NCBI RefSeq assembly: GCF_004310335.1
Contig: NZ_SIRS01000001.1
Coordinates: 620,001-684,000, forward strand
Source of the DNA: Hyunsoonleella pacifica
Lineage (GTDB): Bacteria; Bacteroidota; Bacteroidia; Flavobacteriales; Flavobacteriaceae
DNA length: 64,000 nt
Direction: 5' to 3'
The stretch's first letter is position 1. Every line of letters starts with the position of its first letter. The translations under genes and the position numbers were made by a program. The notes below the pieces were generated by a model that was not told the origin of the DNA, did no database searches, and saw only the letters and a program-made list of their open reading frames with translations. Of this stretch, positions 44,585 to 52,798 are shown one piece after another.

Positions 44585-45439
44585 TTAATATTTTATTTTT
44601 CTAAATTCTGAAGGACTCATTTTTTTAATAGCTTTAAATTGTCGGTTGAAATTAGATATATTGTTGAAACCTACTTTTTCAGCAATTTCTGTAATAGAAA
44701 TATCCTTATTTTTATGTAGGTGTTTACAAGAGTTTTCTATTCGTAATTCATTTAAAAACTGAAAATATGTTTTATTGGTTCTTTTCTTAAAATATTTACA
44801 GAATGCATTTTTTGTCATATTCGCAACTTCCGCAATAGTTTTTAAAGAGACCTCTTTTTCATAATTGTTTATAGTATATTCAAATATATTACGCATTCTT
44901 CGTCCTTCATTATCTGTGTATTTTTTATTTGATACAAATGAAGATAAATTTTTATGAGTAGATGTAGCACATAACTTTAAAACTTCCAGAAGTATTAAGA
45001 ATCTATCTAACTTACTAGCATTTTCTAACTTAAAAAAACAATCTTTAATATGATATAAATTGGATGTAACTTCAAAACCGTGTTTAGCAGATTTAAAAAA
45101 AGGATCTAGTTCTTTGAGCTCTTCTAATTCAAAAAAATCATTACCAAAAGAAGATTTTGTAAAAAATAAACTAATCATTTTAGAGTTTTTAAAACGAGTA
45201 ATATCACTTTTAAAAAGATGAGGTATATTACTTCCTATAACTACAATATTACCTCTTGTATAATAGTTTACAGAGTCTCCAACAATTAAAGCACCTTCGC
45301 CTTCAACAATTAAACTTAGTTGTATTTCTTCATGTTGGTGTAATTTGTCATAAAAAGCAACCCCTAAATCCACTTGATAGATTAAAGCATCTTGGTTAGG
45401 CTTTGGTATTTTAAAGGGTAGCGCTTTCATAAACTTCAA
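44585..45439 (-). CDS. AraC-family regulator, likely of hydroxyproline operon
   Basis: 284 aa with an N-terminal cupin-like sensor (HQHEEIQLSLIVEGEGAL) and C-terminal AraC domain: VSLKTIAEVANMTKNAFCKYF, then ISITEIAEKVGFNNISNFNRQFK and the terminal MSPSEFRKI. It is transcribed divergently from the hydroxyproline catabolic operon starting at 45593, with 153 bases between them, the usual arrangement for a local activator. The fold and length match the AraC protein at 41033-41911. The ligand would be hydroxyproline or an intermediate; that is inferred from position only. Confidence 0.9.
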   Translation of the reverse strand: MKFMKALPFKIPKPNQDALIYQVDLGVAFYDKLHQHEEIQLSLIVEGEGALIVGDSVNYYTRGNIVVIGSNIPHLFKSDITRFKNSKMISLFFTKSSFGNDFFELEELKELDPFFKSAKHGFEVTSNLYHIKDCFFKLENASKLDRFLILLEVLKLCATSTHKNLSSFVSNKKYTDNEGRRMRNIFEYTINNYEKEVSLKTIAEVANMTKNAFCKYFKKRTNKTYFQFLNELRIENSCKHLHKNKDISITEIAEKVGFNNISNFNRQFKAIKKMSPSEFRKIKY

Positions 45440-45592
45440 ATATATGTAAATAATACTCTTTAAAATTTAAAAATCATAAATGTAGGATAATATAGTATTA
45501 AATATGGATAATTAGATATTGATTTTGAAGATTGGTTTTAGAGTAATTTTACAAAAAAACTATTTAAATAATTTTAGACAAAATAAAATACG

Positions 45593-46558
45593 ATGGAAAC
45601 AAATAGTTTAGATTGGAGATATACCGTTATGCCAGCTGTGTTTACATGGTTGAAAGAGTCAAAGTCCGGCTCCATTGAAATTGATCTTGATGCCACGCAA
45701 AAATACGCCTCGGGTATTTTAAAAGTTAAAGGAAAAGGAGGAAGCAAAATGGGAGGACTTGTTGGCTCCGGTACTCTGGGTGAGAATAGCTATTTGACCT
45801 CCGAACAGCGCCTTTCTTTACTTAAAGCCCTTTCTGAAGTTGCTAAAGAATATAATGTTCCATTGATTAGTGGAGCTGCGGCAGAAAATAAAGAAGAGCT
45901 TGTGAAAATCGTTGAAGGATTAGCTACTGTTGGAGTAGATACAGTCATGATAATGCCACCAAAAACTAAAGAGCTTCCTTCTGATGAAGAAATGTATGCG
46001 TATTATGAACTTGCTGAAGCTACTGCAAGAGGTGCAGGAGTAACAATTATGCCTTATAATAATCCTGATGCAGCTGGATATCATGCACTCTCTACTGATC
46101 TTTTGTTAAGAATTGCTATCCTCCCTAATGTTACAGCTCTTAAAATATCGACTATAGATGTTTCAATAATAGAAACGATGATGTTAGCCAACAAAGATCT
46201 AAAAGTGTTGGCAGGTGTAGATACTGTAACTGTACACGCAGGACTTGCTGGGGCATCTGGAGGAATTACAGGTGTAGGTTGTATCTTCCCAAAAGCTAGT
46301 GTTACTATGCAGGAGTATGTAACAAATGGTGAATGGGCTAAGGCAAATAAAATTTCTCAGGCTATGAATTCCATTTCATATCTGGATTCTAAGCCGTTGC
46401 TTCTCGAATATCTTAAGTTTGCTTTTGGAATTCATCATAATGATGTCGATGGAGGACTTCGCACCTTTGGAAAGAAATTAACTCAACAGCAAATTGATGA
46501 TGTTCGTTCAAGATATACTCTAACAAAAGAAAGACTTGAAGCTCTGGGATTTGATTAA
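45593..46558 (+). CDS. DapA/DHDPS-family lyase, probable pyrroline-hydroxycarboxylate deaminase
   Basis: 321 aa, a (beta/alpha)8 class I aldolase-like protein. The Schiff-base Lys is K184 in TALKIST and the proton-relay Tyr is Y155 in MPYNNP, while GSGTLGE corresponds to the substrate-carboxylate loop. Within a cluster of hydroxyproline epimerase, FAD dehydrogenase and semialdehyde dehydrogenase, it fits delta1-pyrroline-4-hydroxy-2-carboxylate deaminase, which yields 2-oxoglutarate semialdehyde and ammonia. Other members of the superfamily act on keto-deoxy sugar acids, so the assignment rests on context. It is the first gene of the operon. Confidence 0.85.
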   Translation: METNSLDWRYTVMPAVFTWLKESKSGSIEIDLDATQKYASGILKVKGKGGSKMGGLVGSGTLGENSYLTSEQRLSLLKALSEVAKEYNVPLISGAAAENKEELVKIVEGLATVGVDTVMIMPPKTKELPSDEEMYAYYELAEATARGAGVTIMPYNNPDAAGYHALSTDLLLRIAILPNVTALKISTIDVSIIETMMLANKDLKVLAGVDTVTVHAGLAGASGGITGVGCIFPKASVTMQEYVTNGEWAKANKISQAMNSISYLDSKPLLLEYLKFAFGIHHNDVDGGLRTFGKKLTQQQIDDVRSRYTLTKERLEALGFD

Positions 46559-46612
46559 TATAGTACTAGTTAAAGTCCAAAATTTTATGAACATAAAACA
46601 TCAGGAAAAAAA

Positions 46613-48142
46613 ATGATAACAGGAAAAAATTACATAGGTAACACTTTAAAAGCCACAGGAAATACAACACACAAAACAATTAACCCAAAGCTTAACACGG
46701 TGAATCCGATACTATTTTACGAAGCGACTGATGATGAAATTGATGAAGCTGTTCAATTAGCATGGTCAGCATTTAAAGATTACAGAAAAGTTTCTGGACA
46801 AAAAAGAGCTGAATTTTTAAATACAATCGCAGATGAGATTTTAGCAATAGACCAAGAATTGATAGATACTTATATGTCTGAATCTGGTTTACCTGAAGGC
46901 AGAGCAATAGGCGAACGTGGTAGAACTATTTTTCAATTGCGTTCTTTTGCCGATTTGGTTTCTAAAGAAGATTGGCGTGAAAATAGTTTTGATGCAGCAA
47001 ATCCAGATAGAGAACCGTTTCCAAAAGATGATTTGCGTCGTACATCAATTCCTCTAGGCCCTGTAGTTGTTTTTGGTGCAAGTAACTTTCCCTTAGCTTT
47101 TTCAACCGCTGGAGGAGATACAGCAAGTGCATTAGCTGCAGGTTGTCCAGTAATTGTAAAAGTACACGAAATGCATTCTGGTACAGCAGAGTTAGTTGCT
47201 TCTGCTATTGTTAAAGCAATAGAAAAAACAGGCATGCCAAATGGTGTGTTTTCTAATATTATGGGGCGTGGTAAAACTGTAGGAGCAGCTTTAGTAAAGC
47301 ACCCAAAAATAAAAGCAGTGGGTTTTACAGGAAGTATTTCAGGAGGTAGAGCATTATTTGATATAGCAGCAAAACGAAAAGAACCTATACCGGTATTTGC
47401 AGAAATGGGAAGTATAAACCCTGTAATTATAACACCAAAAGCTATAGAAAATAGATCAGAACAAATAGCAGCTACATACGCAGGTTCTATTACTTTAGGA
47501 GTAGGTCAGTTTTGTACCAACCCAGGTTTAATTTTAACTATCGAAAGTGATAAAACACAGCTGTTTATAAATGATTTGGCAAAAAAAACAGTAGCGATTG
47601 ATGCGCAATGTATGCTTCATCCAAATATTAAAAGTGGGTTTGTAGAAAATAGTAAAAACGTATCATCTCAAAAAGGAGCAGAAGTTATAGCAAAAATTAC
47701 AGATACTTTAGAAGATAATTATGCAGCATCGCAAATATTAAGCGTATCAGGAAAAGATTTTTTAGCAAACCCTAAATTACATCAAGAAGTTTTTGGACCT
47801 TTTTCTTTAGTAGTTAGAGCTAAAGATGAAGCTGAACTTATAGCTATTATAAATGGACTGGAAGGGCAGTTAACAGGAACCATTTTAGCTGAAAAAGAAG
47901 ATTATGTAAACCTTCACGATATTGTTGATGCATTAGAAAATAGAGTAGGTAGAATTATATTTAATGGAGTACCAACAGGTGTTGAGGTTTGCCCCTCAAT
48001 GCAGCACGGTGGCCCATATCCTGCATCAACTGATTCTAGGTTTACAGCAGTAGGAACAAATTCAATAAAACGTTGGGTACGTCCAGTTAGCTACCAATCG
48101 TTTCCAAATGAATTATTACCAGAAGCTTTAAAAACTAAATAA
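46613..48142 (+). CDS. 2-oxoglutarate-semialdehyde dehydrogenase (NADP+ aldehyde dehydrogenase)
   Basis: 509 aa, aldehyde dehydrogenase superfamily. The catalytic Cys is C301 in GQFCTNPGL and the general-base Glu is E264 in FAEMGS. The cofactor region includes GPVVVFGASNFPLAFSTAGG and VGFTGSISGG. The length and the VxFxAxNFPLA style of motif match the alpha-ketoglutaric semialdehyde dehydrogenase group. It oxidises the semialdehyde made by the previous enzyme to 2-oxoglutarate, which enters the TCA cycle. It lies 54 nt after the deaminase and 17 nt before the epimerase. Cytoplasmic. Confidence 0.9.
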   Translation: MITGKNYIGNTLKATGNTTHKTINPKLNTVNPILFYEATDDEIDEAVQLAWSAFKDYRKVSGQKRAEFLNTIADEILAIDQELIDTYMSESGLPEGRAIGERGRTIFQLRSFADLVSKEDWRENSFDAANPDREPFPKDDLRRTSIPLGPVVVFGASNFPLAFSTAGGDTASALAAGCPVIVKVHEMHSGTAELVASAIVKAIEKTGMPNGVFSNIMGRGKTVGAALVKHPKIKAVGFTGSISGGRALFDIAAKRKEPIPVFAEMGSINPVIITPKAIENRSEQIAATYAGSITLGVGQFCTNPGLILTIESDKTQLFINDLAKKTVAIDAQCMLHPNIKSGFVENSKNVSSQKGAEVIAKITDTLEDNYAASQILSVSGKDFLANPKLHQEVFGPFSLVVRAKDEAELIAIINGLEGQLTGTILAEKEDYVNLHDIVDALENRVGRIIFNGVPTGVEVCPSMQHGGPYPASTDSRFTAVGTNSIKRWVRPVSYQSFPNELLPEALKTK

Positions 48143-48159
48143 GATTGTTGTAGAATAAA

Positions 48160-49167
48160 ATGAGTAGAAATACCTTTGTTTGTATTGATGCACATACTTG
48201 TGGAAACCCAGTAAGGGTTATTAAAGAAGGTGGTCCTAATTTAATAGGGAGCACCATGAGCGAAAAACGTCAGCACTTTTTAAAGGACTACGATTGGATT
48301 CGAAAAGGTTTAATGTTTGAGCCTCGTGGACATGATATGATGAGTGGTAGTATATTATATCCACCACACAACTCAGAAAACGATTTTTCTATTTTGTTTA
48401 TAGAAACTTCGGGTTGTTTACCCATGTGTGGTCATGGAACTATAGGCACTATAACCATAGCTATTGAAGAGGGTTTAATAACACCAAAAGTTCCAGGGAA
48501 AATTAAAATGGAGGCACCTGCTGGTCTAGTAAATATTGAATATGGACAAACAGGTAATAAAGTAGATTGGGTGCGTTTAACCAACGTTAAAAGTTACTTA
48601 GCTGCTGAAGGCTTAACAGTTGATTGTCCTGAGTTAGGAGAATTAACTTTTGATGTGTCTTATGGCGGAAATTATTACGCTATTGTAGACCCTCAAAAAA
48701 ACTTTTCTGGTGTTCATGATTTTTCTGCTGGAAAGATTATTCAATATTCTCAAATACTTCGTAAAAGAATCAATGATAAATATCCAGCTATGTTTATTCA
48801 TCCAGAAAATGATACTATAAGAGATGTATCTCATATATTATGGACAGGAAAACCAATAGATTCAACATCAACAGCAAGAAACGCTGTTTTTTATGGAGAT
48901 AAAGCTATAGATAGAAGTCCGTGTGGTACTGGAACATCAGCAGTTATGGCTCAACGTCATGCCAAAGGGACACTTAAAATTGGAGAAGATTTTATACATG
49001 AGAGTTTTATTGGTAGCAAATTTATTGGTCGTGTAGAAGAAGAGGTAACATTAAACGGTAAACCGGCAATTATACCAAGCATTCAGGGTTGGGCAAAAGT
49101 TTTTGGATACAACACTATTGTAATTGATGATGATGATCCTTATGCTCATGGATTTCAAGTAATCTAA
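48160..49167 (+). CDS. 4-hydroxyproline 2-epimerase (proline racemase family)
   Basis: 335 aa. Both catalytic cysteines are present: C90 in MCGHGTIG and C255 in DRSPCGTGTSA. Members with a Thr at the second position are trans-3-hydroxyproline dehydratases, so this one is an epimerase. It converts trans-4-hydroxy-L-proline to cis-4-hydroxy-D-proline, the first step of the pathway, and the next gene's FAD enzyme would oxidise the product. The gene is 7 nt upstream of that oxidase. Simple proline racemase activity is less likely given the neighbours. Confidence 0.9.
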   Translation: MSRNTFVCIDAHTCGNPVRVIKEGGPNLIGSTMSEKRQHFLKDYDWIRKGLMFEPRGHDMMSGSILYPPHNSENDFSILFIETSGCLPMCGHGTIGTITIAIEEGLITPKVPGKIKMEAPAGLVNIEYGQTGNKVDWVRLTNVKSYLAAEGLTVDCPELGELTFDVSYGGNYYAIVDPQKNFSGVHDFSAGKIIQYSQILRKRINDKYPAMFIHPENDTIRDVSHILWTGKPIDSTSTARNAVFYGDKAIDRSPCGTGTSAVMAQRHAKGTLKIGEDFIHESFIGSKFIGRVEEEVTLNGKPAIIPSIQGWAKVFGYNTIVIDDDDPYAHGFQVI

Positions 49168-49174
49168 TTAATTT

Positions 49175-50422
49175 ATGAGCAAAAATGTAATTATTATTGG
49201 AGGTGGTATAATAGGATTAAGCAGTGCATATTATTTACAAAAAGAAGGTCATCAAGTTACAGTAATAGATAAATCAAATTTTTCATCAGGAGCATCTTAC
49301 GTTAATGCAGGTTATATTACGCCAAGTCATTTTATGCCTTTGGCTGCTCCAGGTATGATTTCCAAAGGACTTAAATGGATGTTTAATCCTGCAAGCCCCT
49401 TGTATATAAAACCAAGATTTGATATTGATTTTTTAAAATGGTCTTTAGCGTTTAGAAAATCTGCAACAGCTGTCAAAGTTGAAAAAGCGATAAAGCCAAT
49501 AAAGGATATCAACATATTAAGTAGAGAATTATACAAGGAGATAAACAATTCAGAAGACTTTAATTTTCATTTTGAAAAAAAAGGACTTTTAATGTGCTAT
49601 AAGACAGATAAAGTAGGGGAAGAAGAATGGAAGATAGGGCAACGAGGGATTAAAGAAGGTTTAAAAGTTGAAAACTTGTCGTTGAAAGAAGTTGGAAAAA
49701 TAGAACCTAAGGCAAATTTGAATATTAAAGGGGCCATTTATTATCATTCTGATGCACATATGACGCCTCATGATTTTATGAATCAAATGCTTTATTATTT
49801 AAAATCTAATGGTGTTGTAATCCATGCAAATGAAAAAGTTATTGACATCTCTATATCAAATGATAAAATCTCAAAAGTAATTACAGACAATCAAGAAATA
49901 GTCTGTGACGAGGTTGTTTTAGCTGCTGGCAGTTGGAGCCCTCTACTTACTAAAAAGTTAGGGTTAAAAATACCAATTCAAGCAGGAAAAGGCTATAGAA
50001 TAAATGTGGAGCGTCATACTAATATTACTATTCCAGCAATTTTATGTGAATCTAAAGTGGCAGTTACACCTATGAAAGGGTTTACACGTTTTGCAGGTAC
50101 TATGGAAATTGCTGGTATTAATCACGATATTAATCCAGTAAGAGTTAACGCTATTGCAAACGCTGCAAAATCGTATTACAATAATCTTGAAATTAATGAT
50201 GAAGAGAAGGCAAAAGTAGATTGTGGTTTACGACCATGTTCCCCAGATGGCTTGCCATATATTGGTAAATCGTCAAAATGTGTTAATTTAACTATAGCAT
50301 CAGGACATGCTATGATGGGGTGGAGTTTAGGACCTGCAACAGGAAAACTAGTTTCTGAAATTATTGCGAATAAAAAGACAACTCTGGATTTACTTCCTTT
50401 CCATCCAGATAGAACATTTTAA
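49175..50422 (+). CDS. FAD-dependent D-amino-acid (cis-4-hydroxy-D-proline) dehydrogenase
   Basis: 415 aa, DadA-like. The dinucleotide motif is IIGGGIIGLSSAYYL at the N-terminus; VVLAAGSWSPLL and the C-terminal ASGHAMMGWSLGPATG complete the FAD-binding fold. It would oxidise cis-4-hydroxy-D-proline to delta1-pyrroline-4-hydroxy-2-carboxylate, passing electrons to the quinone pool or oxygen. It is the last gene of the operon; a strong hairpin follows at 50451-50478. Without context it would only be called a D-amino-acid dehydrogenase. Confidence 0.88.
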   Translation: MSKNVIIIGGGIIGLSSAYYLQKEGHQVTVIDKSNFSSGASYVNAGYITPSHFMPLAAPGMISKGLKWMFNPASPLYIKPRFDIDFLKWSLAFRKSATAVKVEKAIKPIKDINILSRELYKEINNSEDFNFHFEKKGLLMCYKTDKVGEEEWKIGQRGIKEGLKVENLSLKEVGKIEPKANLNIKGAIYYHSDAHMTPHDFMNQMLYYLKSNGVVIHANEKVIDISISNDKISKVITDNQEIVCDEVVLAAGSWSPLLTKKLGLKIPIQAGKGYRINVERHTNITIPAILCESKVAVTPMKGFTRFAGTMEIAGINHDINPVRVNAIANAAKSYYNNLEINDEEKAKVDCGLRPCSPDGLPYIGKSSKCVNLTIASGHAMMGWSLGPATGKLVSEIIANKKTTLDLLPFHPDRTF

Positions 50423-50450
50423 ATACATTCATCTATACCTATGAAAATAA

Positions 50451-50478
50451 AAAACCTACAACTTTTGTTGTAGGTTTT
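50451..50478. terminator. Bidirectional intrinsic terminator
   Basis: AAAACCTACAAC (50451-50462) and GTTGTAGGTTTT (50467-50478) form a perfect 12-bp stem with a TTTT loop, flanked by A-rich and T-rich runs. It can end both the hydroxyproline operon on the plus strand and the tRNA-Ser transcript on the minus strand. Confidence 0.85.
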
Positions 50479-50484
50479 GTTTTG

Positions 50485-50569
50485 CGGAGAAAGAGGGATT
50501 CGAACCCCCGGAGGTGTGACCCTCAACAGTTTTCAAGACTGCCGCATTCGACCACTCTGCCATTTCTCC
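50485..50569 (-). tRNA. tRNA-Ser (anticodon UGA)
   Basis: 85 nt. The acceptor stem GGAGAAA pairs with TTTCTCC, with discriminator G. The anticodon loop CTTGAAA gives UGA. A long variable arm (GAGGGTCACACCTC) identifies a class II serine tRNA, and the T-arm GGGGGTTCGAATCCC is standard. CCA is not encoded. Terminator stem at 50451-50478 follows. Confidence 0.95.
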
Positions 50570-50752
50570 TTGAGTGCCTCATCAAGCTATTTGCCTGAAT
50601 GCGGGTGCAAATATAGAACCCTTTTTTAATTCTTTCAAATAAAAGCAAAACTTTTTAAAATAAATTTACACCATTTTACCATTGCTTTATTTTATATCAG
50701 TTTATGAGAAAAAGATATTTTCAAACCGTATTTTTGTGCAAAACAAGTAGCA

Positions 50753-51385
50753 ATGTCCAATATTATAGAACAGTTACAATGGCGATATGCCACTAAAAAG
50801 TTCGACGACACTAAAACCTTACCCAACGATAAATTAGATATCTTAAAACAAGCATTTAATTTAACCGCAACCTCCTACGGTTTACAAACCATAAAAATGC
50901 TTGTAATAAAAGATAAGACGTTAAGATTAAAGCTTGTAAAACACTCCTACAACCAAAGTCAAGTTGTAGATGCATCACATTTATTAGTTATTTGCATACA
51001 AGAAAATATTTTAACTGCAGACGTCAACCAATATTATGATAATATAAAAGATATCAGGGAAACACCCGAAAACATTCTAAAACCCTATAGAGATGGATTG
51101 TTAGATATGATGAGTAAAATGTCTATCGAGGAGCGACAGAAATGGTCCACAAATCAAGCATATATAGCATTAGGCAATTTAATGACGGTTTGTGCGATAG
51201 AACATATAGATGCCTGCCCAATGGAAGGATTTGTACCTCAAAAATTTAACGAAATATTAAATTTAGAAGCCAAAGGCCTTAAGTCAGTATTACTACTACC
51301 AGTGGGGTACAGAGCAAAAGACGATATGTTTTCAGAATTTAAAAAAGTAAGAAAACCAATAACCGAAGCCGTAATAGAATTATAA
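50753..51385 (+). CDS. Nitroreductase-family NAD(P)H-dependent oxidoreductase
   Basis: 210 aa, an FMN-dependent nitroreductase of the NfsB/YdgI type. The N-terminal FMN-binding segment QLQWRYATKKFDD is typical, the middle part has TSYGLQTIKMLVI, and the C-terminal segment has GFVPQKFNEILNLEAKGLKSVLLLPVGYRAKDD-like elements. It reduces quinones, flavins or nitro compounds in the cytoplasm; the natural substrate is not known. It is a single gene, not linked to the adjacent clusters. Confidence 0.88.
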   Translation: MSNIIEQLQWRYATKKFDDTKTLPNDKLDILKQAFNLTATSYGLQTIKMLVIKDKTLRLKLVKHSYNQSQVVDASHLLVICIQENILTADVNQYYDNIKDIRETPENILKPYRDGLLDMMSKMSIEERQKWSTNQAYIALGNLMTVCAIEHIDACPMEGFVPQKFNEILNLEAKGLKSVLLLPVGYRAKDDMFSEFKKVRKPITEAVIEL

Positions 51386-51390
51386 ATTAT

Positions 51391-51492
51391 CGGGGTGTTC
51401 CCACAAGGGTCGGGCTTTCCATTAATAGTTTTGGTTTCCCGCTATAGGCAGGACCAAAAGCTGCCGTTACAATCCCTAACGCGGGTTAGGAT
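51391..51492. repeat. Flavobacterial-type intergenic repeat
   Basis: GC-richer than its surroundings, with GGGTCGGGCTTTCC near the left, a central ACC-AAAAG/CTTTTGG-like pairing (TTTTGGT with ACCAAAA), and AATCCCTAACGCGGGTTAGG on the right. It does not look coding. The pattern recalls a dispersed repeat of Bacteroidota intergenic regions, judged from memory. Confidence 0.5.
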
Positions 51493-51507
51493 AAATTAAA
51501 GAAACTT

Positions 51508-52704
51508 ATGCCAGGATTTGAATTATTTGGAGATTTAGAGAAAGAACAAGTAAATGATGTATTAGACAATGGTGTTATTATGCGCTATGGCTTTGATGGC
51601 ATGCGTAAAGGCCATTGGAAAGCCAAAGAATTAGAGCAAGAGCTACAAACCACATTCCAATCCAAACATGTACAGTTAGTATCAAGTGGTACTGCAGCAG
51701 TTTCAGTAGCATTAGCTTCAGCAGGTGTTGGAGCAGGAGACGAAGTAATCATGCCAACATTTACATTTGTTGCAAGTTTTGAAGCCATAATGCTATTAGG
51801 AGCTATTCCAGTTTTGGTAGATGTAGATGATACTTTGGGATTAAACCCAGGAGCTGTAGAAAAAACTATAACTCCAAAAACTAAAGCCATTATGGTCGTA
51901 CAAATGTGTGGTAGTATGGCAGATATGGATGCGATACAAAAAGTAGCAAAAACACATAATTTACTAGTGGTAGAAGATGCCTGTCAGGCTATTGGAGGTA
52001 CTTATAAAGGTAAGCCTTTAGGCAGTATAGGAGATTTGGGTTGCTTCTCATTCGATTTTGTAAAAACAATTACCTGTGGTGAGGGTGGTGCTGTGGTAAC
52101 AAATAATAAACAGTATTATGTAAATGCAGATCATTACAGTGATCATGGGCACGACCATATAGGAAATGACAGAGGAGCAGAAACACACCCTTTTCTAGGT
52201 TATAATTTTAGAATCTCAGAGTTGCACGCAGCAGTTGGTTTGGCACAAGTTAAACGATTACCAGAATTTTTAGAAATTCAAAGAAAAAACTTCAACATTA
52301 TAAGAGACGCTTTAAGTGAAATTCCTGAAGTTACATTTAGAGCTGTTCCAGAAGGTGGTATAGAAAGTTGTGCGTTTCTAAACTTTTTTTTACCAGATAT
52401 AGACATCACAAGAAAGGTAATAAAAGGATTTAAAGATAATGGCATTGACGCCTGCTGGAACTATTATGATAATAACTGGCATTATATTCGTAAATGGAAC
52501 CATTTAAAAGATTTAAAATCACTGTTTCCAATTTCAAAAGAAGTAAAAGCGGGATTGCAATATCTAAAGCATAAAACTTTTGAAAAAAGCGATCATTACA
52601 TCGGTAGAAACATATCATGCTTAATAAAACTATCTTGGACAGATGATGAGATAAAAACAAGAGCCCAAAAGATGGTTCAAGTTATCAAAGCTGCTATAAA
52701 ATAA
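51508..52704 (+). CDS. DegT/DnrJ/EryC1/StrS-family PLP aminotransferase
   Basis: 398 aa. The PLP-binding Lys is in CFSFDFVKTITCGEGG; SSGTAAVSVALASAG binds the phosphate, and VVEDACQAIGG carries the Asp that pairs with the pyridine nitrogen. The family transfers amino groups to keto sugars used in surface polysaccharides or lipid A/Kdo variants. The N-terminus MPGFELFGDLEKEQV recalls KdnA-type enzymes that make 8-amino-Kdo; this is only a memory-based suggestion, and no KdnB-like alcohol dehydrogenase is adjacent. It is preceded by a repeat and followed by an unrelated secreted glucanase. Confidence 0.88.
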   Translation: MPGFELFGDLEKEQVNDVLDNGVIMRYGFDGMRKGHWKAKELEQELQTTFQSKHVQLVSSGTAAVSVALASAGVGAGDEVIMPTFTFVASFEAIMLLGAIPVLVDVDDTLGLNPGAVEKTITPKTKAIMVVQMCGSMADMDAIQKVAKTHNLLVVEDACQAIGGTYKGKPLGSIGDLGCFSFDFVKTITCGEGGAVVTNNKQYYVNADHYSDHGHDHIGNDRGAETHPFLGYNFRISELHAAVGLAQVKRLPEFLEIQRKNFNIIRDALSEIPEVTFRAVPEGGIESCAFLNFFLPDIDITRKVIKGFKDNGIDACWNYYDNNWHYIRKWNHLKDLKSLFPISKEVKAGLQYLKHKTFEKSDHYIGRNISCLIKLSWTDDEIKTRAQKMVQVIKAAIK

Positions 52705-52767
52705 CTGTTATTTAAATTATGTATGGTTTATGTAGTGGTAAATAATTTTTTGTTACTATAGCAATAC

Positions 52768-52798
52768 CATAGCTTTATGATTTCAAAATAAAGCTATG
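52768..52798 (+). promoter_or_regulatory. Hairpin covering the start codon of the GH16 gene
   Basis: CATAGCTTTAT (52768-52778) and ATAAAGCTATG (52788-52798) form a perfect 11-bp stem with a 9-nt loop. The right arm includes the ATG of the GH16 gene (52796-52798). In mRNA it would hide the start codon. A similar hairpin precedes the next gene (54419-54443). Confidence 0.55.
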
